DNA of 28,907 nucleotides. It comes from an uncultured Duganella sp. (GTDB taxonomy: Bacteria; Pseudomonadota; Gammaproteobacteria; Burkholderiales; Burkholderiaceae). Below are positions 17,167 to 25,739 of this stretch, piece by piece (position 1 is the stretch's first letter; every line of letters begins with the position of its first letter). Where the stretch lies: contig CAMLRG010000060.1 in NCBI GenBank assembly GCA_946482335.1, forward strand, positions 1 to 28,907. Reading direction: 5' to 3'. Below the pieces are notes generated by a model. The model saw nothing but the letters and a program-made list of their open reading frames with translations. It was not told where the DNA came from and did no database searches. The translations under genes were made by a program, and so were the position numbers.

Positions 17167-17475
17167 ATGCTGGAGCTGCGCCCAAGCTGCGAACACTGCA
17201 ACAAGGCTTTACCGCCGAATTCGCAGGAAGCCCGTATTTGCAGTTACGAATGCACCTTCTGCGTGGACTGCGCCGATACGCTGTTGTCCGGCACATGTCC
17301 GAACTGCGGCGGCGGCTTTGTGCCGCGCCCCATCCGTCCGGCGCAGAACTGGAAGAACAACAATTTCCTGGGGGCCGACCCTGCCAGCTCCACGGTCAAA
17401 TACCGACCTGCGAACCTGGACGAGCACGCGCAGCTGGTGGCGTCGCAAGACGGGCGGCCGCCGCACCTGCGCTGA
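17167..17475 (+). CDS. DUF1272 family cysteine-rich protein
   Basis: The 102-residue protein matches the DUF1272 pattern: MLELRPSCEHCNKALPPNSQ, then ARICSYECTFCVDCADTLL and GTCPNCGGGF. Eight cysteines occur as C-x2-C, C-x3-C-x2-C-x2-C and C-x2-C, so one or two structural zinc sites are likely. The C-terminal 40 residues (KNNNFLGADPASSTVKY) are a typical low-complexity tail. GAGGAG 7 nt before the ATG fixes the start. It diverges from the four-gene operon and shares its control region. The molecular function of the family is unknown to me. Confidence 0.88.
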   Translation: MLELRPSCEHCNKALPPNSQEARICSYECTFCVDCADTLLSGTCPNCGGGFVPRPIRPAQNWKNNNFLGADPASSTVKYRPANLDEHAQLVASQDGRPPHLR

Positions 17476-17544
17476 ACCTGGGGCTATTCTGAGGACACGA
17501 CTCACCACAGGGGCGGGCTGTCCACGAAGGCGCAACTTGCAGGG

Positions 17545-17676
17545 ATGATGGTGCTGGCCGCCACGTGCGCGGCGCTGGCCGTCGGCGCGGATGCCAAGGC
17601 GGATGTGGCGGCGATCCAGGCCGTCGACCAGGGCTGGCTGATGTGCGCCCGCCCAAGGCGCGATGCGCGCGAATGA
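17545..17676 (+). pseudogene. Possible remnant of a SnoaL/NTF2-like secreted protein gene
   Basis: A 43-codon frame opens with two ATGs, then a signal-like stretch (MMVLAATCAALAVGADAKA) and DVAAIQAVDQGWL. The latter resembles the first helix of DUF4440/SnoaL-like domains, usually 120 residues or longer. The similarity stops there, with CARPRRDARE and a TGA. This looks like the front end of a truncated gene; a chance small ORF is the alternative. The rest of 17476-17739 holds nothing else except the pth promoter. Confidence 0.25.
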
Positions 17677-17703
17677 CCGCGGGATGCTGGGTGAAGCCGC
17701 GGG

Positions 17704-17709
17704 TATAAT
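17704..17709 (+). promoter_or_regulatory. Consensus -10 box before pth
   Basis: TATAAT, followed by C, lies 30 nt upstream of the pth ATG. The -35 position is GC-rich and not convincing. Confidence 0.5.
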
Positions 17710-17739
17710 CTGCGGTTTTGCACTCGCAACCGCAAGACC

Positions 17740-18324
17740 ATGCCCATCCGCCTGATCGTCGGCCTCGGCAACCCCGGCCCCGACTACGAACAAACCCGTC
17801 ACAATGCCGGCTTCTGGCTGGTCGATAATCTCGCGAATTCGCTGCCGAACGCGCGCCTGCAGCGCGAGTCCGGCTTCAATGCGCTGGTCGCCAAGACCAT
17901 CATTGGCGGCAACCAGTTATGGCTGCTGGAGCCGCAAACCTATATGAACCGCTCCGGCCAATCGGTCGGCGCCATCGCCCGCTTCTACAAGATCCAGCCC
18001 GACGAAATCCTGGTGGTGCACGACGAGCTCGATTTGCCGCCGGGGGCCGCCAAGCTGAAGAAGGGCGGCTCGTCGGGCGGCCATAACGGCCTGAAGGACA
18101 TCACGTCCGCGCTGGGCACCCAGGACTACTGGCGCCTGCGCATCGGTATCGGCCACCCGCGCACCTTGAACCTGAACCAGCCGGTAGCCGACTTCGTGCT
18201 GCACCGCCCGCGCCGCGAAGAGCAATTGCTGATCGAAGAAGCGATCGAGAAAGCCTTGCGCATCATCCCCACCGCGGTCGCCGGCGATTTCACCAAGGCG
18301 ACCATGGAGCTGCACACGCCTTAA
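17740..18324 (+). CDS. pth: Peptidyl-tRNA hydrolase
   Basis: Pth frees tRNA from peptidyl-tRNAs dropped by ribosomes. The 194-residue protein carries [20 protein letters not shown] with Asn11 and catalytic His21, Asn70 in PQTYMNRSG, Asp95 in [11 protein letters not shown] and Asn116 in [11 protein letters not shown]. These correspond to the known E. coli set N10, H20, N68, D93 and N114. The start is at the canonical N-terminus behind a TATAAT box. The stop TAA shares the palindrome TTAA with the stop of the convergent DUF4214 gene, so no intergenic terminator exists between the two. Confidence 0.97.
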   Translation: MPIRLIVGLGNPGPDYEQTRHNAGFWLVDNLANSLPNARLQRESGFNALVAKTIIGGNQLWLLEPQTYMNRSGQSVGAIARFYKIQPDEILVVHDELDLPPGAAKLKKGGSSGGHNGLKDITSALGTQDYWRLRIGIGHPRTLNLNQPVADFVLHRPRREEQLLIEEAIEKALRIIPTAVAGDFTKATMELHTP

Positions 18325-20258
18325 CCGTATGGGGTGAATTCGATGCCGTTCTGGATTTGCCCCACCACCTGCGCCTGGTTTTCCGCGCCTTCGCTGAAGT
18401 AGACCAGCAGTTCCTGCACGGTGTAACCCTTGGCCATGGCGCCCATCCAGAATTCGTAGCCGGCTGCATCCGGGGTGCGGTGCAGCACGTTCTTGTACAA
18501 GGCCGTGAGCACTGCTTCGTTCGACGGGTTGGTGCCGTACAGGTCGCGGAATTCCTTCGAATCGATGAAGCCGGCCGCCATCGCATTGATCGAATAGCCC
18601 TTGTCCAGCGCGGAAATCCAGAACCCGAGGCCGGCATTGTCCGGCGCGCGGTCGAAGGCTGCGCGGTAGATGCGGTAAGCCTGCCCCGCCACGCCGTCGA
18701 TATCGAGCGCCAGCGCCTTGTCGCTGAAGCTGATGCGCTCGACATGGGCCAGGGCATCGACGCCATCCGCCGCGGTCTTGTCGGTCACCGTGAATCCGCC
18801 GCCCGCCGCCGTGGCAACCGTGTAATTGCTGGCCGCCTTGCCATAGACCAGGGTGTCGCGGCCGGCGCCGCCTTCGATGGCATTGTTGCCGGCGTTCTGG
18901 CGGATGGTGTCGTTGCCGCCGGTGGCGGTGATCGCTACCGAGCCTGGCAGCATTTTCTGCGCTTCCAGCGTGGCGGTGTAGACGGTGCCTTTATCGTTGT
19001 GGAACGTGCTGAAGCTGTAGCCGTTCGCGCTGGCATACGGCAGGGTGAACGTGCCGATAAACGATGGATTGCCGGACAGCGTAGCCATCTGGCCGGCGCG
19101 CACGGCGACCTCGAAATGGCCGAAGCCATCGTTGGTCCACACCACCGGCGTATTGGCGGTCGGCGGGTTGTTCATGAACTGGGTGATGACCAGGTCCTGA
19201 TGTCCATCGCCGTTCACGTCCAGCATGCGGATGAACTCACTCGCGCCAATCTTGCTGAACTCATTGGGCTGGCCTTCGTAGCGGTCGGCGTTGGCGAAGT
19301 GGCTGGCCGTATCGTCGACGAACGTGCCGTTGTCGTTGCGCAGGGTATCGATGGCCCAGCCATCGCCGTAGGCTTCGATGGGACGCGATTCGGACGACAG
19401 CAGGATCAAGTCCTTGTCGCCGTCGCCATCGAGGTCGACGGCCGCGATATCGTGCACGATGCGGTAGTCGCCGTAGAAGCCTTGCGGTAGGTAGTTCATG
19501 CTGCTGGCGCTGAAGCCGCTGCCGGTATTCCAGAACACCGCCGAACGGTGTTCCTTGCCATAGGTGTTGCCGTCGTTACCGAGCACCAGGTCGTCGCGGC
19601 CGTCGCCATTCAGGTCGGCCAGCAGGGAGGCGGTGGCGCCGTACTGGTCGGTGTTGCGGTTCAGCAGGCCGCCGGTGCCCACCGGCAGGCCGGCATCGCT
19701 CTTGGTGAAATGGCCGGTGCCGTCGCCCAGCAGGAAATACGGCTGGCTGGGGCTGGAAGGACCGGACAGGTTGCCGGCGAAGATATCCAGCTTGCCGTCG
19801 CCATTGACGTCGCCGACTGCGGCGCTATGCGTGAAATCGGCGATTTGCGGCAGGTTGGCGCTGGCGTCCACATAGCCATTGGGTGAGGACAGCAGCAGCT
19901 TGTTCTGCGCGCCAGGGAAGGGGTGGATGTCGTAGCCGTGGTCGGCGATGAAGAAATCTTCCTTGCCGTCGCCATTGAAGTCGCCGCGCACCATTTCGCG
20001 CGGATGGATGGTGGTCAGCGCGGAGAGCGCGCTGTTGCCAACGGCATAGGTGCCGTCGCCTTTGCCCAGCAAAAGCATTGCCGGTTGCGCCACGGGGCTG
20101 GAGCCGTTGAACGGATAGTAGGCGCCAAATACAAGGATGTCCTGGATGCCATCGCCATTGGCATCGATCATTTCGGGGATGGCTTGCGAAGCGGGGCCGG
20201 CGGTCAGCTGGGTGCTGCCATAAACCGGCTTGTAATACTTGGTCACGTCAATCGTCAT
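18321..20258 (-). CDS. FG-GAP/VCBS repeat protein with RTX-like motif and C-terminal DUF4214
   Basis: The 645-residue product has no signal peptide. At least six calcium-loop FG-GAP/VCBS repeats are visible ([72 protein letters not shown]) over residues 30 to about 355, predicting a beta-propeller. Near residues 445-470 come RTX-like pieces GGNDTI and [11 protein letters not shown]. The last 120 residues are DUF4214, with [20 protein letters not shown] and [18 protein letters not shown]. Calcium loops plus a C-terminal module suggest type I secretion, by analogy with similar proteins. The start was set at the ATG at 20256-20258 with a GAGGAAG ribosome site. It follows the DUF3999 gene after 40 nt, with a CATAAT box inside that gap. 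Confidence 0.88.
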   Translation of the reverse strand: MTIDVTKYYKPVYGSTQLTAGPASQAIPEMIDANGDGIQDILVFGAYYPFNGSSPVAQPAMLLLGKGDGTYAVGNSALSALTTIHPREMVRGDFNGDGKEDFFIADHGYDIHPFPGAQNKLLLSSPNGYVDASANLPQIADFTHSAAVGDVNGDGKLDIFAGNLSGPSSPSQPYFLLGDGTGHFTKSDAGLPVGTGGLLNRNTDQYGATASLLADLNGDGRDDLVLGNDGNTYGKEHRSAVFWNTGSGFSASSMNYLPQGFYGDYRIVHDIAAVDLDGDGDKDLILLSSESRPIEAYGDGWAIDTLRNDNGTFVDDTASHFANADRYEGQPNEFSKIGASEFIRMLDVNGDGHQDLVITQFMNNPPTANTPVVWTNDGFGHFEVAVRAGQMATLSGNPSFIGTFTLPYASANGYSFSTFHNDKGTVYTATLEAQKMLPGSVAITATGGNDTIRQNAGNNAIEGGAGRDTLVYGKAASNYTVATAAGGGFTVTDKTAADGVDALAHVERISFSDKALALDIDGVAGQAYRIYRAAFDRAPDNAGLGFWISALDKGYSINAMAAGFIDSKEFRDLYGTNPSNEAVLTALYKNVLHRTPDAAGYEFWMGAMAKGYTVQELLVYFSEGAENQAQVVGQIQNGIEFTPYG

Positions 20259-20298
20259 TGGTCTTCCTCGGGATGGCAAACCGCTCGATTATGCCATA

Positions 20299-21687
20299 TC
20301 AGGAGGCGCCGCGGGCCTGCCGCAGCAGGCGCCAAACCATCGCCGCAACGGCCGCCACGCCCAGCACCAGCACGCCCCACAGCACCATAAGGCGTCGCTG
20401 CGCGGCGCTGTTGCCGGCGCTGGCCTGTCTTGCGGCATTGGCCAGCACGTCAGCCTGCGGCTGGGCCGCGCCGGCGCTGGCGCGCGGCAATGCGCCCAAT
20501 TCCGCAGGCGTGAAGCCGGGCGCGACGTCGGCGATGTCGCGTGCGGCCGGCACGGCCTTGTCGCGGCCGACGGCCAGCGTATAGGGCGGCCGGCCGCCGG
20601 CGAGGAATACCAGCGTCGCCGGTTGCCAGCTGATGCGCAAGGGGGGCTGGAGCGATGGCGCCTGGTCGAAGCGCACCACCAGGCGCTCGCCGAGCCATTG
20701 CGGCACTGCGATATCGGCCGATTCGCGCGTCTTGCCGTCCTGCTCCAGGCGGAAGAACGTGGCGCGCTGCGCCGCTTCGAACTGGTAGCGGCCCGACCGG
20801 TGCTGCTGGCGATAGCTGCCGAACGTCACCGGCAGCACCACGTTGCCGCCGGCGATTTGCAGGCCGGCGCGCAGAGGCGCGATGGCGGCGGGCCTGTGGT
20901 ACTGCAGGTCGCGCGCATCGCGGCCGGGCTGCGGCTGCAACAACAGCGTTTCGGCCGTTGCCGGCGCCGGCTGCGACACCGGCGACAAGGCGCGGATCGC
21001 CGCGAATTGCAGGGGCTCGCCGCCGCGCCAGCTCAGGCGCGCATAGCGTAGCGGGCGGGCCGGGAATTCGAGTTTATCGTTGGCGAGCCTCTCGTCGCTG
21101 GCATTGGCCAGCCAGCTCAGTTCCGCCGCGCCGATGGTCTCCCAGCGCTTCAAGTCTTCGCTTGCTTCCAGCAGGACTTGGGCAGAGTAAGTGGCCCGGT
21201 CCGCAGGCAAGGTGAAATGCAGCGCATCCACCAGCGGCGCCTGGTCCGCTCCCTCCTGCCGCAGGTCGAGCACCAGCCCGGCCAGGCGGTCGCGCCCTCG
21301 CTGCGGTTCCGCCGCGCCCGGCGGTCCCTGCAAGCGCACCGACAGCACGCGGCCATCGCTGGCGGTGCTGACCTCCAGGCCGGCCAGGGGCGTGTCGGCG
21401 CGTCCGGCCCACAAGGGAAAGACCCGCAGCGGCAGCGGGCGTTGGCCGGCGCTGGGGGCCGGCACCGGCCGGCGCAAGGCGAACGGCTGCGGCACGCCTT
21501 GCGCATCGAAGATGCGCAAGTCGTCCAAGGACGGCGAGCGGGCGTGCAGGTAGGCATCGCGCGGCAGCTGCAGCTGCACCACGCCTGGCTTGCCGCTGAT
21601 CGACAGCGGGACGATATGGGTATAGTCGCTCGGTGTATCGCTGGGCGTCGCCGCGGCGACGGCGGCGGCAAGGAGCAGGGCGTTCAT
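20299..21687 (-). CDS. DUF3999 family membrane-anchored protein
   Basis: The 462-residue protein has a short N-terminal signal (MNALLLAAAVAAATPSD), a long periplasmic beta-rich region and a C-terminal TM helix (LMVLWGVLVLGVAAVAAMVW) followed by a short basic tail. This is the layout of DUF3999 proteins, which typically lie next to DUF2339 genes. Recognisable segments are DYTHIVPLSISGKPGVVQLQ, EDLKRWETIG and PLRYARLSWRGGEPL. Its ATG overlaps the TAA of the DUF2339 gene by one base, so the two are translationally coupled and very likely work together at the inner membrane. The activity is unknown. Confidence 0.85.
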   Translation of the reverse strand: MNALLLAAAVAAATPSDTPSDYTHIVPLSISGKPGVVQLQLPRDAYLHARSPSLDDLRIFDAQGVPQPFALRRPVPAPSAGQRPLPLRVFPLWAGRADTPLAGLEVSTASDGRVLSVRLQGPPGAAEPQRGRDRLAGLVLDLRQEGADQAPLVDALHFTLPADRATYSAQVLLEASEDLKRWETIGAAELSWLANASDERLANDKLEFPARPLRYARLSWRGGEPLQFAAIRALSPVSQPAPATAETLLLQPQPGRDARDLQYHRPAAIAPLRAGLQIAGGNVVLPVTFGSYRQQHRSGRYQFEAAQRATFFRLEQDGKTRESADIAVPQWLGERLVVRFDQAPSLQPPLRISWQPATLVFLAGGRPPYTLAVGRDKAVPAARDIADVAPGFTPAELGALPRASAGAAQPQADVLANAARQASAGNSAAQRRLMVLWGVLVLGVAAVAAMVWRLLRQARGAS

Positions 21688-24600
21688 TACGCGGCCTCCT
21701 GATCCGGTTGGCCGTTACGTGCCGACGGGTAGGGCGCGATGTACCCGATGCCGACCATCAGTGCGCCGACGCCGAGGAAGGAAACGATGCGTTCGACCCC
21801 GCCCACGTTCGACAGGTCGACCAGGAACAGCTTGGCCACCACCACGCCGAGCAGCACGGCGCCGGCCATCCACAGCTTGCGCTCCTGCTTGCCCGCGGCG
21901 TAGCGCATGAGCAGCAGGGCGGTGACGCTCCACACCAGCGACAGCATGGCTTGCACGAACTGCGATGCGAACAGCTCATCGAAGCGGTAGGGCACGCCGA
22001 CATAATGCGACACCGTTCGCAGCAGCGCGAGGTTGAACCAGGCATAGATGACCAGCGCGCCGATGGCCAGCAGCTGCGGGCGCGCGGCGTCGAGGCGTGC
22101 TTGCAGCAGCCGGCAGCAGGCCGCCGCCAGCAGCACGGCAAAGATGCTGGTCAGGTCGAGCGGGTTGGCCAGGGGGATGTATGGCAGGGGCGCCATGGCG
22201 CCGTCCTGTGTCAGGTTCCAGATTGCGGCCAGCAGCAGCGACCAGGCGCAGCCCAGCGGCAGCAGCACGTTGCGGTACCAGGCGGCCAGCGGCTTGACCG
22301 GCCAGGCCTCTAAGCGCACGCGGCGCATCACCCAGGCCAGGCCGCCCATCATCAGCCATGCGGGCAGGAATTTGGCCCAGGCCGGATCGGCGCCGCTGCC
22401 TTCCAGGCCGCGCGCAATCCAATGGGCGCCGACCGGCCAGATCATCAGCCATGGAGCGGCAGTGCGCACGGTATGCAGGAGGGTCAGCGCGCCAGTGGGC
22501 ACGGCGATCGCGCGCATCAGCCATTCCGACACCAGCCACAGGGCGGCGTAAGCGGTCCATTCCTCGCCCGCCGGCATGCCGGCGTGGCCGTAGAGCCGGG
22601 CCAGCAGATTCACGGTGGCCACGCCGAACAGTATCCAGGCCGGGAGCGCCGCAGCGCGCAGTGCCGGCCAATTCAGGCGATGTGACATCTTGAGGAGGAG
22701 CGGGGTGGTTGCGGCAATGAGCAGGCAGTAGGCGCCAGCCCGCAGCGGACTGGCAGGGTCGAAGCCGCCGGTAGTGAGGAGCAGGTAATGCGCCAGCAGC
22801 CAGTTGGCCAGCGTCGGCGCCACCACCAGCAGCCACCACATGCCGGCATAGGCCAGGACGGTATTGGCCAGCAGGGGCGCAGCTTGCACCGCGTTGCGCA
22901 TCAGCGCCCAGGCGCTGAACAGGGCGCCGGCGAGCAACAGGGCGCTGCCGAGGAATGGGGTGGCAAACAAGTCGGGTGACACGGGCGCGACGTGCCAGTT
23001 GAAGAGCAACAGCAGGGCCAGCACGAAACCGCCAAGCAGTTGCGCGGCAAGCGCGAAGTTGCGCGCCATCGGCCACGCCAGGCGGCGTGCGATCAATCCC
23101 AATACGACGGCTGCGCCAAGGGCGCTGGCTGCCAACAGGTTGGCTTGCAGCCGGCCGCTGGTGCGCAGCACGATTTCGGTCCATGCGCCGCCGACCAGCC
23201 ACAGCGCGGCGCCGGCGAGGAACAGGGCCGCGAGTATGCTCAAGCCGCGCGGGGCCGCAGCGCCATCCGTGGCGTGGCTGCGGAAGCGCATCGCCATGAT
23301 GCAGGCGCTGACGGCCAGCAGGAGGAAGCCCAGCCAGAGGTTGGAATGCAGCGCTGCCTGCTGGTCAAGGCCGCTGACCGCGCCGATGAAGCTGACCCAG
23401 GCGCCCAACTGCACCAGCAGGCCAAAGCCCCAGGCCAGCGGCTGGCGCTGGCGCAGGCCGATCCAGACGATGCCGGCGCCTTCCAGCGCCCAGGCGGCGG
23501 AAGTCCAGCGGCCGTCCAGCGCCATCGGGATGGCGAGTGTGCCGAACACCACGGCCAGCGCGGTGAAGGCGTCCACCAGCAGGCCGTAGATGGCACGGCG
23601 GCGCGCCAGGGTTGTGGCCAGCACGCCATAGAACAATCCGAGCACGACGGCCGAATAAGCCATGCCGAATTCAAATTCCTTGACCAGCCCGAATTGCAGG
23701 CTGGCTGCCAGCATCGGCGTGCCGAATACCAGGGTGCCGTCAACGTAGCTTTTCAGCTTGGGCACTTCCAGGTGGGCATATGCGATGGCGATGCCGACGT
23801 AGTACAGGAAGAACAGCAGCAGGAAGGCTTGCGCGGACTGGTAATCCTGTGGATCGTAGCGCAGCACGCCCCAGGCGGTGCCGATGGTGAAGGTGAATAC
23901 GAATCCCAGCAGGTTCAGCGCGCGCCAGGAGCGCTTGAGGGCGATTGCCAGGATGCCGGCGTTAAGCAGGGCGTAATAGCTGAACAGGGCTATGTGGTTG
24001 CCCTGGCCAGTTGAAGTGAGGATCGGTGCTGCGAAGCCGCCGACAATGCCAAAGATGGCGAGCCATTGCGCGTTCTGCAGCACAGCCAGCAGGCAGGTGC
24101 CGATGGTGAGCACGAATAGCAGGCCAAAGGCCAGGCTACCGGGGATCAGCTGGTACATGCGGAAGGCGCCAAACACGACCAGCATCAGTACGGCCATGCA
24201 GGTGCCTTGCAGCGGCAGGCTGACGCCGCGGTTGCTGCCGCGGATGCGCCAGGCCCAGGCCAATGCGGCGAGATCGGCAAGCACGATGCCGGCCAGCCGC
24301 AGCTCGATCGGCACGGTGACGCGGGCGGCCGCATATTTCAGCAGGAAGCTGACGCCGATGAAGAGGATCAGCAGGCCGATCTTGGCGACCAGGTTGCCTT
24401 CAAACAGCCAGTTGCGGGCGGCCGTGAGCCATGCCGGCGCCTCGCGCGGCGGCTGCCTGGGCGGCGCTGCCGGACGCGATGGCGCGGGTGCGCTGCGCGC
24501 GGCTTCTTTCGCGGCGGCCCAGGACTGGTCAGCCGCGTCGCTTGCCTTGGCCGGGGCAACAGCGCGTGGCGTGCCAGCGGGTCCGGCGGGCGCTGCGGCA

Positions 24601-25016
24601 GCCGGCGTGGCAGAAGCGGCAGGTGCGGCAGGTGCGGGTGCAGGCCCGGGCACGTCCGGCATTGACGGCTGCTTCGGTTGCGGCGGGACTTCGGCGGCGC
24701 GCGCCACCAGCGGTGCGCGTTCCGGAGCCGTTGGCGAAGAGGTTTGCGGTCCAGCCGGCGCAGCCTGTGGCACAGGTGCGGCTGTCGGCGGCTCCGGCAT
24801 CGTGGCAGGTTGCGGCACGACCCGTGCGGCCGGCATGACCGGTTCGGCGGCCTGCGGGCCGGCCGTGCCGTGCTGGAAGCTGGCGAGGGTGTGCTCCATT
24901 GCGGCCAGGTCGCTTTGCAGGCGATGGGCCAGTTCACGGGCCTGGCGCGCATCGCGGCGCGCACTCCAGGCCCAGCGCGCCACCACGGCTAGCGCCAGAA
25001 ACCAAAGCAAATCCAT
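21687..25016 (-). CDS. DUF2339 family giant polytopic membrane protein
   Basis: The 1109-residue protein has an N-terminal TM (MDLLWFLALAVVARWAW), a short coiled coil (RDARQARELAHRLQSDLAAM), and a Pro/Ala-rich linker over about residues 60-180. Some 25-30 closely spaced hydrophobic helices run to the end. The first of these, WLFEGNLVAKIGLLILFIGV, and the segment FLLKYAAARVTVPIELR are typical of DUF2339. The function is unknown. The start has AGGAG 5 nt upstream and a promoter-like pair further up. It overlaps the DUF3999 gene by one base, a common conserved pair. Confidence 0.9.
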   Translation of the reverse strand: MDLLWFLALAVVARWAWSARRDARQARELAHRLQSDLAAMEHTLASFQHGTAGPQAAEPVMPAARVVPQPATMPEPPTAAPVPQAAPAGPQTSSPTAPERAPLVARAAEVPPQPKQPSMPDVPGPAPAPAAPAASATPAAAAPAGPAGTPRAVAPAKASDAADQSWAAAKEAARSAPAPSRPAAPPRQPPREAPAWLTAARNWLFEGNLVAKIGLLILFIGVSFLLKYAAARVTVPIELRLAGIVLADLAALAWAWRIRGSNRGVSLPLQGTCMAVLMLVVFGAFRMYQLIPGSLAFGLLFVLTIGTCLLAVLQNAQWLAIFGIVGGFAAPILTSTGQGNHIALFSYYALLNAGILAIALKRSWRALNLLGFVFTFTIGTAWGVLRYDPQDYQSAQAFLLLFFLYYVGIAIAYAHLEVPKLKSYVDGTLVFGTPMLAASLQFGLVKEFEFGMAYSAVVLGLFYGVLATTLARRRAIYGLLVDAFTALAVVFGTLAIPMALDGRWTSAAWALEGAGIVWIGLRQRQPLAWGFGLLVQLGAWVSFIGAVSGLDQQAALHSNLWLGFLLLAVSACIMAMRFRSHATDGAAAPRGLSILAALFLAGAALWLVGGAWTEIVLRTSGRLQANLLAASALGAAVVLGLIARRLAWPMARNFALAAQLLGGFVLALLLLFNWHVAPVSPDLFATPFLGSALLLAGALFSAWALMRNAVQAAPLLANTVLAYAGMWWLLVVAPTLANWLLAHYLLLTTGGFDPASPLRAGAYCLLIAATTPLLLKMSHRLNWPALRAAALPAWILFGVATVNLLARLYGHAGMPAGEEWTAYAALWLVSEWLMRAIAVPTGALTLLHTVRTAAPWLMIWPVGAHWIARGLEGSGADPAWAKFLPAWLMMGGLAWVMRRVRLEAWPVKPLAAWYRNVLLPLGCAWSLLLAAIWNLTQDGAMAPLPYIPLANPLDLTSIFAVLLAAACCRLLQARLDAARPQLLAIGALVIYAWFNLALLRTVSHYVGVPYRFDELFASQFVQAMLSLVWSVTALLLMRYAAGKQERKLWMAGAVLLGVVVAKLFLVDLSNVGGVERIVSFLGVGALMVGIGYIAPYPSARNGQPDQEAA

Positions 25017-25043
25017 GAATGCTCCTTCTGTTGTTCTAAAAGC

Positions 25044-25072
25044 ATTATTTGCCCTCGGTCACAATAGCACAA
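25044..25072 (-). promoter_or_regulatory. Candidate promoter for DUF2339-DUF3999
   Basis: On the minus strand, TTGTGC (25067-25072) and AATAAT (25044-25049, five of six matches) are 17 nt apart. The start codon is 28 nt downstream of the -10 box. Confidence 0.45.
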
Positions 25073-25078
25073 GCAGCA

Positions 25079-25130
25079 GCGATACCCGTATCGCCGGCCG
25101 CCCGGCGGAGTATCGGGATTTGATCCCGAT
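25079..25130. repeat. Two inverted repeats between dinB-like and DUF2339 genes
   Basis: GCGATA-CCCG-TATCGC lies at 25079-25094. The 8-bp hairpin ATCGGGAT-TTG-ATCCCGAT (25112-25130) just touches the stop codon of the dinB-like gene. Neither has a T-tract on the minus strand, so they may be an RNA 3'-end structure and not an intrinsic terminator. Confidence 0.45.
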
Positions 25131-25669
25131 CAAGCTTCCGCTTCGGGGACCAGCATCAACAGATCGGTCACGCCGACGTCGACCCCGGCCTGGGACAGCA
25201 GCGTGGTCGCCTGGCCGCGGTGGTGGGTCTGGTGGTTAAAGAAGTGCAGCAGCAACATGCCCAGCTGCCGGTTGTTTGCCTCGCCGTTGAAACGCCGATA
25301 ACTGATGACTGCATCGAGGTCGTCTTCCGCCAGCGCAGCGGTCCAGGACAGCACCAAGCGGTCGAGGAAGGCGCGGCGCTCGCGCAGGGCGGGCAGGGAG
25401 TCGAACAGCAACTGGTCCAGCGCAGCCGGCGCCGGCAGGGCTGCCACCGGCGCCAGCGCCGCGGCAAAGCGCGGATGGCCTGCAAAGCGCTTCAGCCAGA
25501 TGGTGTCGCCGACTGCGATGTGGTTCAAGGTGGCGAAGAGGGAACCGAAGAAGGCCCCGCGGTCCGCTTCCAGCTCGCCCGGCGGCAGCGTGGCGGCGGC
25601 CTCGTACAGCTTGTTGTTCATCCACTCGTTATAGCGGGCCAGCAGGGTGACATGGGCGGTTCTGGACAT
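25130..25669 (-). CDS. DinB-family metal-binding four-helix protein
   Basis: The 179-residue protein belongs to the DinB/YfiT four-helix bundle superfamily. It has VTLLARYNEWMNNKLYEAA at the start and the first metal His in TLNHIAVGDTIWLKRF. The other His ligands lie in LLHFFNHQTHHRGQATTLL, with the usual end VGVTDLLMLVPE. Such proteins are metal-dependent, often thiol transferases or stress proteins; the substrate is unknown. This DinB is unrelated to DNA polymerase IV. It diverges from ychF across a 70-nt gap. Confidence 0.88.
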   Translation of the reverse strand: MSRTAHVTLLARYNEWMNNKLYEAAATLPPGELEADRGAFFGSLFATLNHIAVGDTIWLKRFAGHPRFAAALAPVAALPAPAALDQLLFDSLPALRERRAFLDRLVLSWTAALAEDDLDAVISYRRFNGEANNRQLGMLLLHFFNHQTHHRGQATTLLSQAGVDVGVTDLLMLVPEAEA

Positions 25670-25678
25670 GATCTGGGG

Positions 25679-25684
25679 TACAAT
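25679..25684 (+). promoter_or_regulatory. Candidate -10 box for ychF
   Basis: TACAAT, followed by C, lies 55 nt before the ychF start in the divergent gap. The -35 region is weak. Confidence 0.4.
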
Positions 25685-25739
25685 CTCGGTCTATTTGCGG
25701 AAAATTCCGTAGCAGAACATTATCATTTAAAGGTTTTCC

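Noticed and set aside
21976..24014. Several 200-400-residue frames on both strands within the DUF2339 gene
   Set aside because: Arg/Gly/Ala-rich shadows of a GC-rich membrane protein gene; the hydrophobic helix pattern exists only in the 1109-residue frame.
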